A stretch of DNA of 41,579 nt from an uncultured Oscillospiraceae bacterium (GCA_910588975.1 CAJUSE010000015.1:1-41579); one strand, 5' to 3'; numbered from the stretch's first letter, positions 31,314 to 40,047 are shown. Made by a program: numbers and translations. The notes: generated by a model not told the origin, from the letters alone.

Positions 31314-32486
31314 TCACTGTTCCAGCTCGGACAGGGTGCCCTTCTCGTATTTCAGCTTTTTTACCGTGTTCTGGGTCCCCTTGACGATCTGGTCCATCCG
31401 CAGATCCTCAGTGACCCCGGAGATAAAGGTATAGGCCACGCCGTGGCGCTTGGCCCGGCCGGTGCGGCCGATGCGGTGGACATAGTACTCGTTCTCGTCG
31501 GGCACATCGTAGTTAAAGACCACATCCACATCGTCGATGTCCAGCCCCCGGGCGGCCACGTCGGTGGCCACCAGCACCCGGAACTTGCCCTCCCGGAAGC
31601 GCTGAAGGCTCTTTTCCCGGCTGGACTGCTGGATGTCGCCGTGGATGGCCTCGCAGGTGATATGGCTCATCTTCAAAAGGCCCAGCAGCCGGTCGGTCAT
31701 GTTCTTGGTGTTGCAGAAGGCGATGGCCCGCTCGTAGCCCCCGTGGGTCAGCAGCTGGACCATGAGCTCGGCCTTGGCCCCCCGGTCCACCTCGATGCGG
31801 TACTGGTCGATGTCGGGCTTGTTCTGCACGTCGGCCTGGACGGTGATCTCCACCGGGTAGCGCTGGTAGACCCAGGAGATGTCCAGCACCTCCCGGGAGA
31901 TGGTGGCCGAGAACATGCCGATGTTCTTCCGGTTCTTGATCTGGTCCAGGATGCGGGTCACGTCCCGGATGAAGCCCATGTCCAGCATTCGGTCGGCCTC
32001 GTCCAGCACCACGGTGACCACCTTGTCCAGGCGCAGGGTGCGCCGCTTCATGTGGTCCATGAGCCGCCCCGGCGTGGCCACCACGATCTGGGGGCCGGCC
32101 TTCAGCTCCTTGATCTGCCGCTCGATGGGGGCGCCGCCGTAGAGGCAGGTCACCTTCACCCCCGGCTTAAAGGCGCACAGGTCCTGCAGCTCCTCCTGGA
32201 TCTGCAATGCCAGCTCCCGGGTGGGGGCCAGGATCAGGCCGGTGACGTCGCTGCCCGTCGGGTCGGCGTGCTCCACCATGGGAATGCCGAAGGCAAAGGT
32301 CTTTCCCGTCCCCGTGGGGGCCTTGGCGATGACGTCCTGATAGTCCATGAAGTAGGGGATGGCCCCGGACTGGACCGGGGTGGCCTGGACATAGCCCTTT
32401 TTCTCGATGGCCTGCAGCAGCTCCCGGGACAGGCCCAGCTCATCGTAGCGCTTCGTCTCATTTATTTGCTGTCCGTTGATCTCCAT
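31314..32486 (-). CDS. DEAD-box ATP-dependent RNA helicase
   Basis: 390 residues, the bare helicase core. Motifs in order: Q motif (GYVQATPVQ, 31-39), Walker A APTGTGKT (56-63), PTRELA, TPGR, VLDEADRMLDMG (DEAD), FSATIS (SAT), a second RecA lobe with ARGLDIDDVDVV, and HRIGRTGRAKRHG. It resembles CshA/RhlE-type cold-shock or ribosome-assembly helicases but lacks their basic C-terminal tail. I chose ATG 32486: the promoter at 32552-32580 puts the transcript start just downstream, leaving the longer N-terminal reading frame without room for a ribosome site. Probably first gene of an operon with the DUF2156 and GNAT genes. Confidence 0.9.
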   Translation of the reverse strand: MEINGQQINETKRYDELGLSRELLQAIEKKGYVQATPVQSGAIPYFMDYQDVIAKAPTGTGKTFAFGIPMVEHADPTGSDVTGLILAPTRELALQIQEELQDLCAFKPGVKVTCLYGGAPIERQIKELKAGPQIVVATPGRLMDHMKRRTLRLDKVVTVVLDEADRMLDMGFIRDVTRILDQIKNRKNIGMFSATISREVLDISWVYQRYPVEITVQADVQNKPDIDQYRIEVDRGAKAELMVQLLTHGGYERAIAFCNTKNMTDRLLGLLKMSHITCEAIHGDIQQSSREKSLQRFREGKFRVLVATDVAARGLDIDDVDVVFNYDVPDENEYYVHRIGRTGRAKRHGVAYTFISGVTEDLRMDQIVKGTQNTVKKLKYEKGTLSELEQ

Positions 32487-32551
32487 TTGTGCGCTCAAGC
32501 CCTTTCTCTGCGGCGGATAGCCCTCCGCCTCTATTTTGCACATACACAGAA

Positions 32552-32580
32552 ATTTTACCACATCAGACCGCCCTATGCAA
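32552..32580 (-). promoter_or_regulatory. Promoter of the helicase operon
   Basis: Minus-strand TTGCAT (32575-32580), 17-bp spacer, TAAAAT (32552-32557). Confidence 0.7.
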
Positions 32581-32595
32581 GTCCAAACCGGGCTT

Positions 32596-34128
32596 TTATG
32601 CCTCCTTCAGCCCCTCCGGGGTCAGCTCCAGCACCCGGGTGCAGACCTCCTCCAGATAAAGCCGGTCGTGGGAGACGCTGAGGATGGCCCCAGGAAAGTG
32701 GGCCAGGGCCTGGCGGATGACAGGGGCGGAGAGGGGAGAGAAGTTCCGGGTGGGCTCGTCCAGCACCAGCACATTGGCCCCCTGAAGGACCATGGAGAGG
32801 AAGAGCAGCTTGGCCCGCTGCCCCCCGGAGAGGGAGCGGGCGGGGTGGTCCATCTCCTCGGTCTTGTACTTCATGGCCCCCAGCAGGGTCCTGGCCCGGG
32901 TCACCTCCTTCCGGTGGCCGGTGGGGCAGAGCAGCTCCACCGGGGTCTTGTCCCCCAGGAGGCCCTCATCGTAGTTTTGTGGCATATAGGCCGTCCGGAG
33001 GTCGGGCCGGGGCAGCAGCTCCTCAGCAATTCGCTTCAGCAGGGTGGACTTGCCCACCCCGTTGGCCCCGATGATGCCAATGTGCTCGCCCCCGGTGACC
33101 CACAGGTGGATGTCCCGGGCCAGCACCCGCTCCTCTACCGCCAGCTCGGGCAGGTCCAGCCGGAGGATGGCCTTGCCTGCGGGGACGGCGGAGCGCTCCG
33201 GGTCGAAGGTGGACAGGATAGCCTCCTCGCTCTGGGGCAGCTGGGTCATATTCTCCTTCTCCCGCTCATACCGCCGCCCGGTGGCCAGAACGGCGTGCAT
33301 CTTCTTTTTCAGCCGCCGCCCCTCACCGGGGCACTGCCGGGAGACGCCGCCCAGGGCGTGGTCCACGGCGTTGTGGATGTCCCGCCAGCGGTCCATTTTC
33401 TTGTCGTACTCCTCCTTCTCCTTCCGGGCCTGCTGGGTCTGGGCGGCAAAGGCCGCCGAGCGGGCGGAGACATATTCCGCATAGCCCGAGCGCTTCACCG
33501 TGGAGCGGGGGGTGGTCCGCCGGCCCAACCGCTCCAGGTGGATGATAAGGTTTGCAGTGGCCGAGAGAAGCCCCTCGTCGTGGGAGACGTAGAGCACGGG
33601 CACCGGGCAGGAGAGCAGAAATCCCTCCAGCCACTCCAGGGTTTTCAGATCCAAATCGTTGGAGGGCTCGTCCAGCAGCAGCACGTCGGGCTCCTCCAGC
33701 AGCAGCAGGGCAAGGCGCAGCTTCACCCGCTCGCCCCCGGAGAGGGTGGACATCTCCCTCCAATCGTAGAAAATGTCCGCCGGCAGCCCCACCCGGGCGG
33801 CGGTGCGGGACAGAGTGCCCGGGTCGGCATCGGAAAAGGCGGGGCTGTTCATACAAAACTCCCCCACGGGCTGCCCCAGCTCCTCCTCACTCAGCTCCTG
33901 GGCCAGGTAGCCCCGGCGGAGCCGGTCCTCCCCCAGCTCTCCCGTCCACTCGATATAGGGCTCCACCAGGGTGGGGTCATAGAGCAGCTTGAGCAGGGTG
34001 GACTTGCCGTTGCCCTCCTCCCCGATGACGGCGCAGCGGTCTCCGGGGGCGAGGACGAAGGAGAGATCCTGGATGAGGGTGGTCAGATCCCGGCGGTGGG
34101 TAATGGTAAGGTTTTTGACTTGTAACAT
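32596..34128 (-). CDS. ABC-F family ATP-binding protein
   Basis: Soluble protein of 510 residues with two ABC ATPase domains and no membrane part. ABC-F proteins act on the ribosome; some give resistance to ribosome-targeting antibiotics, others adjust translation. First ATPase: Walker A GEEGNGKST (36-44), signature LSGGERVKLRLALLLLEEPDVLLLDEPSN. A charged linker of ~90 residues follows (RKEKEEYDKKMDRWRDI), then the second ATPase with GANGVGKST, LSGGQRAKLLFLSM and VLVLDEPT. ATG at 34128 sits 6 bases after AGGAGG. The attenuator in its leader is of the type seen for antibiotic-induced ABC-F genes, making a resistance or ribosome-stress role likely but unproved. Its length and linker are nearer to Lsa/Msr/Vga-like proteins than to EttA. 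Confidence 0.9.
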   Translation of the reverse strand: MLQVKNLTITHRRDLTTLIQDLSFVLAPGDRCAVIGEEGNGKSTLLKLLYDPTLVEPYIEWTGELGEDRLRRGYLAQELSEEELGQPVGEFCMNSPAFSDADPGTLSRTAARVGLPADIFYDWREMSTLSGGERVKLRLALLLLEEPDVLLLDEPSNDLDLKTLEWLEGFLLSCPVPVLYVSHDEGLLSATANLIIHLERLGRRTTPRSTVKRSGYAEYVSARSAAFAAQTQQARKEKEEYDKKMDRWRDIHNAVDHALGGVSRQCPGEGRRLKKKMHAVLATGRRYEREKENMTQLPQSEEAILSTFDPERSAVPAGKAILRLDLPELAVEERVLARDIHLWVTGGEHIGIIGANGVGKSTLLKRIAEELLPRPDLRTAYMPQNYDEGLLGDKTPVELLCPTGHRKEVTRARTLLGAMKYKTEEMDHPARSLSGGQRAKLLFLSMVLQGANVLVLDEPTRNFSPLSAPVIRQALAHFPGAILSVSHDRLYLEEVCTRVLELTPEGLKEA

Positions 34129-34147
34129 AGAAAACCTCCTGACATGC

Positions 34148-34178
34148 AAAAAGTCCGCTCCCGTGACCGGGGGCGGAC
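34148..34178 (-). terminator. Attenuator terminator of the ABC-F gene
   Basis: GTCCGC-C-CCCG / CGGG-A-GCGGAC with a GTCA loop, followed on the minus strand by TTTTT, ending about 12 bases before the ribosome site of the ABC-F gene. Confidence 0.88.
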
Positions 34179-34304
34179 ATCCATGACAAAAGGCCCACCG
34201 GGGCACACTGCTCCGGTGTTCGTCAGGTAAACCGCCCTCATGCCACGAAAGCCACAGCCCAGAATAGCTCTGGGCCCTCTGTGTGGATACTCGTGACGGA
34301 GATC
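34179..34304 (-). promoter_or_regulatory. ABC-F leader with alternative stems
   Basis: Between the leader ORF and the terminator the RNA contains GTAAACCG (34304-34311, overlapping the leader-ORF stop) and its complement CGGTTTAC (34227-34234). It also has a local stem, GCCCAGA with TCTGGGC, and CACCGG with CCGGTG. A ribosome paused on the leader ORF would hide the first arm and could change which stems form. Confidence 0.75.
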
Positions 34305-34307
34305 GGT

Positions 34308-34319
34308 TTACTTGCGCAT
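34308..34319 (-). CDS. Three-codon leader ORF (Met-Arg-Lys)
   Basis: ATG CGC AAG TAA on the minus strand, preceded by AAAAGGGTG at suitable spacing and about 20 bases downstream of the expected transcript start. It lies at the start of a leader ending in a terminator before an ABC-F gene. In such systems ribosome stalling on a tiny leader ORF lets transcription continue when a ribosome-targeting drug is present. The product itself has no function beyond being translated. Evidence is context only. Confidence 0.7.
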   Translation of the reverse strand: MRK

Positions 34320-34348
34320 TTTTTCACCCTTTTCCTGTTGATAGGGCT

Positions 34349-34378
34349 ACTATATCACAGCGCAGGCCCCTTTGTCAA
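34349..34378 (-). promoter_or_regulatory. Promoter of the ABC-F gene
   Basis: Minus-strand TTGACA (34373-34378), 18-bp spacer, TATAGT (34349-34354). Confidence 0.8.
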
Positions 34379-34431
34379 CGGCGAAAACAGATCCCGCCCC
34401 CCACCGGGACAAAAATTGCTTCATCTACCAC

Positions 34432-34460
34432 TTTACCTTTTCCCTGATTTCGTGTAAAAT
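34432..34460 (+). promoter_or_regulatory. Promoter of the dnaD-like operon
   Basis: TTTACC (34432-34437), 17-bp spacer, TAAAAT (34455-34460), 40 bases before the GTG start. With the ABC-F promoter it fills the divergent intergenic region. Confidence 0.65.
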
Positions 34461-34500
34461 AGGGGGAAAGACAAAAACTCCGTCGAAAGGGGGTATCCCT

Positions 34501-35487
34501 GTGGCCAACGAGACCTATCTGCCCGGCTCCATCCTGTCCATGCCCGCCGCCGTGGCCGACCGGCTCATCACCGCCGGCAACGGGGACGCCGCCCTGCTCT
34601 ACCTCCACCTGCTCAGCACCGGTGGGCTCTACGACCAGCGGGCGGCCAAGCGCCTGAAGTGGGACGCCCCCCGGTGCGACGCCGCCCACGCCCTGCTGGT
34701 GGGCATGGGCCTTGCCCGGCCCGCCCAGGCTCCGGCGGCCCCTGTGGCCCCCCCTGCCCCCGAGCCCCCCGAGTACTCTGCCGAGGACATCCGGCGGGAG
34801 CTGGAGGATCACGCCTCCCCCTTCCCCGCCCTGGTCCAGGCCGTTCAGGGCCTGCTGGGCAAGGTGCTCTCCACCGCCGACCTGCGCACCCTGTATACCA
34901 TCTACGACTTCTCCGGCCTGCCTCCCGAGGTCATCCTGCTGGCGGTGAACCGGGCCATTGAGGACTACCGGCGGAAGTACGGCGCCGGCCGGGTGCCCCG
35001 GATGAGCTGGGTCAAAAGCGAGGTCTTTCACTGGAAGGAGCTGGGGGTGGACACCGCCGAGCTGGCCGAGGAACACCTGCGGCGGCTGGACCTGCTCCGG
35101 GACCGCACCGGCCAGATCCTGGCCCTGGTGGGCATCCGGGACCGGGCGGCGGTGGCCAAAGAGCGGGAGTACATCGAGAGCTGGATCGACATGGGCTTTC
35201 CCGACGAGGTCATCCGGCTGGCCTATGAGAAAACGGTCTTTCAGAAGCAGAGCATGAGCTGGCCCTATATGAACTCCATTTTGAAGCGCTGGCACCAGCA
35301 GGGGCTCCACACCCTGGCCGACGTCCAGTCCGCCGAGACCCGCCGCCGGCCCACACGGCCCGCCGCCAACGGCGCCGGAGCCACCCTGCCCCAGCCCGGC
35401 CGGCCGGGGGAGGCCGAGGACCGGGCCCGGGCGGACATGGAGCGGCTGCGCCGGCGCATGGAGCAGGAAAAAAGGGAGGGGAAGTAA
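34501..35487 (+). CDS. DnaD-domain replication protein
   Basis: 328 residues, GTG start at 34501 seven bases after AAAGGGGG; upstream in-frame starts lie inside the promoter. The N-terminal part (1-80) resembles the winged-helix half. A Pro/Ala-rich linker follows (about 82-100), then two DnaD-like helical domains: one near 100-190 (FPALVQAVQGLLGKVLSTADLRTL, LPPEVILLAVNRAIEDYRRKYG) and a second near 225-285 (EREYIESWIDMGFPDEVIRLAYE, WPYMNSILKRWHQQG). The W-x-Y-x-x-x-I-L-x-x-W motif is the DnaD hallmark. Helps load the replicative helicase at origins or restart sites. The next gene, a helicase loader, starts directly after its stop, which supports this role. Confidence 0.88.
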   Translation: MANETYLPGSILSMPAAVADRLITAGNGDAALLYLHLLSTGGLYDQRAAKRLKWDAPRCDAAHALLVGMGLARPAQAPAAPVAPPAPEPPEYSAEDIRRELEDHASPFPALVQAVQGLLGKVLSTADLRTLYTIYDFSGLPPEVILLAVNRAIEDYRRKYGAGRVPRMSWVKSEVFHWKELGVDTAELAEEHLRRLDLLRDRTGQILALVGIRDRAAVAKEREYIESWIDMGFPDEVIRLAYEKTVFQKQSMSWPYMNSILKRWHQQGLHTLADVQSAETRRRPTRPAANGAGATLPQPGRPGEAEDRARADMERLRRRMEQEKREGK

Positions 35488-36492
35488 ATGGCCTACGACG
35501 CCCAGGTCCTCCGCCGGGCCTCCGCCCGGCTCAAGCAGCAGAACGCCCAGCGCCAGCAGCAGCGGGAGGAGCTGCGGGAGCGGCTGTTCACCGAAACGCC
35601 CGAGCTGCGGGACATCGACCGGCAGCTCAAGGGCACCATTCTGGATATTGTGGGCTCCGCCCTCCGCACCGGCCGGGACCCCGGCCCCGCCCTCCAGGTC
35701 ATCCGGGACAAGAACATGGATCTGCAGCAGCGCCAGGCCCAGCTTCTCCAGGAGATGGGCTACCCCGCCGACGCCCTGGACGAGCTGCCCGCCTGCCCCA
35801 AATGCGGGGACACCGGCTGGGTGGGGGCCCAGATGTGCGACTGTCTGAAGATCGTCTACGCCCAGGAGCAGGTGAAGGAGCTGAGCAAGCTGCTCAACGT
35901 GGGAGAGCAGTCCTTCGACCAGTTCTCTCTGGACTGGTACTCCCCCCTGCCCTGGCCGGGGGAGAGCATCTCCCCCCGGGAGAACATGGAGCTTGTCTAC
36001 GAGGTGTGCCTCAACTACGCCCAGAAGTTCGGCAAGTTCTTCTTCCAAAACCTGTTTCTCACCGGCGACCCCGGCCTTGGCAAGACATTTCTGTCCGCCT
36101 GCATCGCCCGGACGGTGGCCGAAAACGGCTTTTCGGTGGTCTATGACACGGCCAGCACCATCCTCACCCAGTTTGAGGAGGGCAAGTTTGCCCGGGACAC
36201 TGAGGAGGGCCGCCAGGCCCGGGAGGAGACCAACCGCTACCTCCACTGTGACCTGCTCATTCTGGACGATCTGGGCAGCGAGGCCCGGACCCCCTTCTTC
36301 CAGTCCGCCCTCTACACCCTGGTGAACACCCGCCTGGTGGAGGGCCGGGCCACGGTGATCTCCTCCAACCTCTCCATGGAGGGCATCCGCAACCGGTACA
36401 GCGGCCAGGTGGCCTCCCGGCTGGAGGGGGAGTACCAGACCCTGCGCTTCTACGGTGAGGACATCCGCCTCCAGCGTAAGCAGCGGGGATGA
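35488..36492 (+). CDS. DnaC/DnaI-like helicase loader ATPase
   Basis: 334 residues. N-terminal coiled helix (1-95, Gln/Arg-rich), then a zinc-binding CPKCGDTGWVGAQMCDC (Cys103, 106, 117, 119) as in DnaI-type loaders. An AAA+ domain follows with Walker A GDPGLGKT (193-200), Walker B LLILDDLG (255-262) and a sensor-2 region near the end (ASRLEGEYQTLRFYGEDIR). It delivers the replicative helicase DnaB/DnaC onto DNA. The ATG directly follows the stop of the DnaD-like gene, with GGGAGGGG inside that gene's end, indicating translational coupling. Confidence 0.92.
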   Translation: MAYDAQVLRRASARLKQQNAQRQQQREELRERLFTETPELRDIDRQLKGTILDIVGSALRTGRDPGPALQVIRDKNMDLQQRQAQLLQEMGYPADALDELPACPKCGDTGWVGAQMCDCLKIVYAQEQVKELSKLLNVGEQSFDQFSLDWYSPLPWPGESISPRENMELVYEVCLNYAQKFGKFFFQNLFLTGDPGLGKTFLSACIARTVAENGFSVVYDTASTILTQFEEGKFARDTEEGRQAREETNRYLHCDLLILDDLGSEARTPFFQSALYTLVNTRLVEGRATVISSNLSMEGIRNRYSGQVASRLEGEYQTLRFYGEDIRLQRKQRG

Positions 36493-36502
36493 TCTATGAA
36501 AA

Positions 36503-36537
36503 ACATGGGGCGGGCCGTTGGCCCGCCCCATGTTTTT
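36503..36537 (+). terminator. Terminator of the replication operon
   Basis: ACATGGGGCGGGCC pairs with GGCCCGCCCCATGT (loop GTT), followed by TTTT. Confidence 0.9.
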
Positions 36538-36572
36538 CCAGGGGCAAATTTACATAACATCGCAAAACAGCG

Positions 36573-36601
36573 TTGATTTTCTCCCCTAGGTGGTATATAA
36601 T
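36573..36601 (+). promoter_or_regulatory. Promoter of SLH-E
   Basis: TTGATT (36573-36578), 17-bp spacer, TATAAT (36596-36601), about 60 bases before the ATG at 36663. Confidence 0.75.
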
Positions 36602-36662
36602 GTGAACAATGGGAATTTAGACCCTAAATGTTGGACTTGATATATACTATGGAGGGATGAAC

Positions 36663-39065
36663 ATGAAGCTGAAACGGTTCGCCGCCCTGGGGACCTCCCT
36701 GGCGCTGGCCCTGTCCCTGTCTGTGACGGGGGCCTATGCCGCCCGGTTCACCGATCTTATCAACAAGGACGGCTCGCCCCACTGGGCCACCACCGACATC
36801 GAGCGGATGGCCGCCGCCGGCCTGGCCAATGGCTATGCCGATGGCTCCTACCTGCCCGAGGGGCTGATGACCGCCGCCGAGACCCTGCTCTTCTGTGCCC
36901 GGGTGACCGGGGTGGACAAGGAGACCCAGGAGAAGATCGCCGCCGACCGGGCCCATGAGATGAAGGAGACCCTCCCCCAGGCCAACAACATGAACGTGTG
37001 GGCGGCCAAGGAGATGGCCGTGGCCGTGGAGGCCGGCGTCCTCTCTCTGGAGGAGCTGGAGGCCCTGGCCCAGCCCAACCCCCTCACCGCCAAGGTGGAC
37101 GCCAACGGGGTCACCACCACCAAGACCTACCTGGAGGATAAGATCAGCCGGGAAAACATCTGTATGTACCTGGTGCGGGCTATGCAGCTGGAGCCCCTGG
37201 CCAAGGGGCTGACCACCTACCCCCTGACCTACACCGACGCCGACCAGATCGCCCCCGCCCTGCAGCCCTATGTGTACGTGCTGACCAACTTCGGCATCAT
37301 CAAGGGCACCAACCTGGGCACCTTCGACCCCAAGGGCTCGGTGACCCGTGCCCAGATGACCACCATGCTGGCCCGGGGCCTGGACTTCATGAAGGACTAC
37401 GGCATCGCCACCGAGCTGAGCGAGTACACCACCTACGACTGGCAGGGGGGCGTCATCACCTCGGTCACCCAGGCCAAGGACAACACCGTGGTGGTGAGCA
37501 TCACCAGCGAGCTGTCCGGCCTGCGGACCTATGCCCTGCCCAACACCGTCAAGATCTACGAGGACAACCTGCTCACCACCTCCTCCGCCCTGAAGGCGGG
37601 GCAGTACGTCCGCTTCAACTTCAATAAGTCTGGGGCCGTCACCGAGGCCCGGCTCACCGGCGTGCTCACCACCTACGCCGGCACCATCTCCAGCCTGGCT
37701 GAGAACAAGCTCTCCATCCTGGTGGGGGGCCAGCCCAGAAGCTTCCAAATGGACCGGTTCACCGAGGTGTCGGTGAACAAGCAGGTGGGCGACCGCTCCC
37801 TCATCGACTATGACGCCGGCTATACCTCCGCCATCTGCTATGTGGACGAGACCGGCCACCTGGCCGCCGTCTCCCTGGCCGGGGGCACCCAGCTCGCCGA
37901 CGGCCTGGTGGAGGGTGTCACCACCCTGGGCAACGTGACCACCCTGGGGGTCACCGCCTTCAACGGCGTGGTCTATCACTACACCATCCCCTCCGGCACC
38001 GCCGTCACCGTCAACGGCTCCCTGGGCAGCCTGTCCACCTCCCATGTGGGCAAGTACGTCCAGCTCCGTGTGGACGCCGGCAGCGGCGAGGCCGTGTCGG
38101 TGGCCGTGGACACCGTGAGCAACTTCATCCAGGGCCCCATCCGCAAGACGGCCGCCGTGGGGGGCAACACCACCCGGAGCGTGACCATCCGGGACCAGTT
38201 CACCGGCAAGGAAAAGACCTATGTGGTCAACGCCAACGCCGCCATCACCTATGACGGAGAGCTCCAGACCGTCCACGACCTCACCACCGGCTGGTACGTC
38301 ACCGCCCTGGTGAGCAACGACATCATCACCCAGATCGAGGCCTATCCCGGCTCCATCACCGTGGAGGGCACCCTGAGCTCCATCAGCTACGGGGCCACCA
38401 CCACCCTCCAGATCACCCAGAAGGACGACTCGGTGGTCACCTACAACCTGGACATCACCGACCTGCCCACCATCGTCCGGGAGGGCAAGACCAGCTCCAT
38501 CGAGCAGCTGCGCACCGGCGACAGCGTGGTCTTTACCATCCGCTACAACGAGGTGGAGAAGATCGAGGCCACCGCCCAGACCGCCAACCTCACCGGCGTC
38601 ATCACCAAGATCACCATGGAGACCGGCGGCGTGACCATGGAGGTCCGCTTCGACGACGGCACCACCACCGCCTACACCGTATCCGAGGGGGTTTCGGTGA
38701 GCCAGGCTGGCGCCGCCAGCAACATCTACAACCTGAAGCCCGGCTTCACCGTGGGCCTGGTCACCAACGGGGACAAGGTGGTCTCCATTGACATCATTGC
38801 CACCGCCTCCTCGGCCACCCGGCTCACCGGCACGGTGTATACCATCACCAGCGCCGGCAACAACCGGACCATGACCGTGCTGGTCACCGATACCCTGGGC
38901 AACTCCACCCCCGTGGTGGTCAACGTGAAGGAGGCCGCCCTGCTGGATATCAAGGGCAGCAGCCTGAGCCTGGCCAGTGGCTTCCCCGCCGGCACTCTGG
39001 TGGAGCTCTACGGCCAGTATGACGGAGCCATCTTCGTGGCCTCCATCGTCATTCGCCAGCAGTAA
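36663..39065 (+). CDS. SLH domain surface protein (SLH-E)
   Basis: Secreted 800-residue wall protein, a different type from SLH-A to SLH-D. Signal peptide 1-27 (MKLKRFAALGTSLALALSL, GAYAARF). SLH repeats: about 28-85 (FTDLINKDGSPHWATTDIERM, GYADGSYLPEGLMTAAE), a long interrupted second region (about 95-165), and 185-240 (YTDADQIAPALQPYVYVLTN, GIIKGTNLGTFDPKGSVTRAQM). The remainder consists of tandem beta units of about 90-110 residues, each with a short GTISSLAENK / GTLSSISYGATT / GVITKITMETG-like start. They look like repeated small barrel or Ig-like domains. I chose the ATG at 36663: the ATG at 36657 directly abuts GGAGGG, leaving no spacing. It has its own promoter and terminator and no S-layer leader repeat, so it is outside the switching group. 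Confidence 0.9.
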   Translation: MKLKRFAALGTSLALALSLSVTGAYAARFTDLINKDGSPHWATTDIERMAAAGLANGYADGSYLPEGLMTAAETLLFCARVTGVDKETQEKIAADRAHEMKETLPQANNMNVWAAKEMAVAVEAGVLSLEELEALAQPNPLTAKVDANGVTTTKTYLEDKISRENICMYLVRAMQLEPLAKGLTTYPLTYTDADQIAPALQPYVYVLTNFGIIKGTNLGTFDPKGSVTRAQMTTMLARGLDFMKDYGIATELSEYTTYDWQGGVITSVTQAKDNTVVVSITSELSGLRTYALPNTVKIYEDNLLTTSSALKAGQYVRFNFNKSGAVTEARLTGVLTTYAGTISSLAENKLSILVGGQPRSFQMDRFTEVSVNKQVGDRSLIDYDAGYTSAICYVDETGHLAAVSLAGGTQLADGLVEGVTTLGNVTTLGVTAFNGVVYHYTIPSGTAVTVNGSLGSLSTSHVGKYVQLRVDAGSGEAVSVAVDTVSNFIQGPIRKTAAVGGNTTRSVTIRDQFTGKEKTYVVNANAAITYDGELQTVHDLTTGWYVTALVSNDIITQIEAYPGSITVEGTLSSISYGATTTLQITQKDDSVVTYNLDITDLPTIVREGKTSSIEQLRTGDSVVFTIRYNEVEKIEATAQTANLTGVITKITMETGGVTMEVRFDDGTTTAYTVSEGVSVSQAGAASNIYNLKPGFTVGLVTNGDKVVSIDIIATASSATRLTGTVYTITSAGNNRTMTVLVTDTLGNSTPVVVNVKEAALLDIKGSSLSLASGFPAGTLVELYGQYDGAIFVASIVIRQQ

Positions 39066-39084
39066 TTCCCCCCGCACATACCAA

Positions 39085-39119
39085 GGGCCGCCACCGAACC
39101 CCGGTGGCGGCCCTTTTTT
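39085..39119 (+). terminator. Terminator of SLH-E
   Basis: GGGCCGCCACCG pairs with CGGTGGCGGCCC, followed by TTTTTT. Confidence 0.9.
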
Positions 39120-39127
39120 CATTTCCC

Positions 39128-39160
39128 CCTTGACTTTACCACTGTGTCAAGGGCTATACT
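39128..39160 (+). promoter_or_regulatory. MerR-type promoter and operator
   Basis: TTGACT (39130-39135) and TATACT (39155-39160) are 19 bp apart, the over-long spacing typical of promoters that MerR proteins untwist. The spacer holds a palindromic operator, CCTTGAC-N11-GTCAAGG (39128-39152), overlapping the -35. It drives the regulator gene itself. Confidence 0.8.
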
Positions 39161-39227
39161 GTCCTCAGAGGCTGGCTTTCAGGGGCGGAGTGGCCGCCGC
39201 CCTGTCATTTTACAAGGAGGAATGTCC

Positions 39228-40016
39228 ATGCTCACCATCGGCGAATTTTCCCGGCTGGGCCGGGTGTCCCCCCGGATGCTCCGCCACTACGACAGCATGG
39301 GCCTGCTGCGGCCCGAGACGGTGGGGGAGAACGGCTACCGCTACTACCGGCAGGAGCAGCTTGCCCGGCTGCTGGACATCGAGCGGCTGAAGGACTACGG
39401 CTTCTCCCTGGCCCAGGTGGCCGTGCTGCTGACCCTGACCCCGGAGGGGCTGCTGGACCAGCTCCACCGCCGGCGGCTGGATGCCCATTACGAGATCTAC
39501 CAGCTCCAGGAAAGGCTGCGTCGGCTGGAGGGGGACATCCTCCGCATGGAGGGAATACCTATGTTTGACCAGCAGTATCACGTCATCCTGAAAAGCGACG
39601 AGGCCCAGACCGTCCTTGGCATCCGCCGGACGATCCCCGTCAGCCAGTTTCACGACCTGTTCCAGGAGCTGCGCCAGACCCTGAAGGCCCGGGGGCTGAA
39701 GCAGGTGGGGCCCATTCAAATGCTCTACCATAGCTCCGAATTTGACTACGAGCACGCCGATGTAGAGGCCCAGGCGGTGGTGGAGCCCGGGGAGGGCACC
39801 ACGGTAAAGCCCGCCTACGGCCAGTGCGCCTGCGTGGTCCACACTGGGCCCTACGACGGCCTGCACCGGGCCTATGAGGCCCTGGCGGGCTGGATGGCCC
39901 AGCACCCCGAATACCGCATCTGCGGCCCCGCCATCGACCGCTATTTCAACGACCCGGACACCACACCCCCCGAGTCCCTGTCCACCGGGGTCCTCTTCCC
40001 CGTAGAGCGGGTGTGA
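39228..40016 (+). CDS. MerR-family regulator with GyrI-like effector domain
   Basis: 262 residues. N-terminal MerR helix-turn-helix (1-70: LTIGEFSRLGRVSPRMLRHYDSMGLLRPE, GYRYYRQEQLARLLDIERLKDYGFSL). A dimerisation coiled coil follows (about 75-105, LHRRRLDAHYEIYQLQERLRRLEGDIL). The effector-binding domain of the GyrI/BmrR type spans about 115-262, with ADVEAQAVV, GPYDGLHRAYEALAGWM and the C-terminal Tyr-rich PAIDRYFNDPD. Such regulators sense cationic drugs or other small ligands. The start at 39228 follows AAGGAGG with 7-base spacing; ATG 39222 is too close. Its promoter carries a matching operator, so it is probably self-regulated. No transporter or target gene is adjacent on the same strand. 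The ligand is unknown. Confidence 0.92.
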   Translation: MLTIGEFSRLGRVSPRMLRHYDSMGLLRPETVGENGYRYYRQEQLARLLDIERLKDYGFSLAQVAVLLTLTPEGLLDQLHRRRLDAHYEIYQLQERLRRLEGDILRMEGIPMFDQQYHVILKSDEAQTVLGIRRTIPVSQFHDLFQELRQTLKARGLKQVGPIQMLYHSSEFDYEHADVEAQAVVEPGEGTTVKPAYGQCACVVHTGPYDGLHRAYEALAGWMAQHPEYRICGPAIDRYFNDPDTTPPESLSTGVLFPVERV

Positions 40017-40047
40017 TCCCCCTCTTCACGGGGATAACACATTGTGG

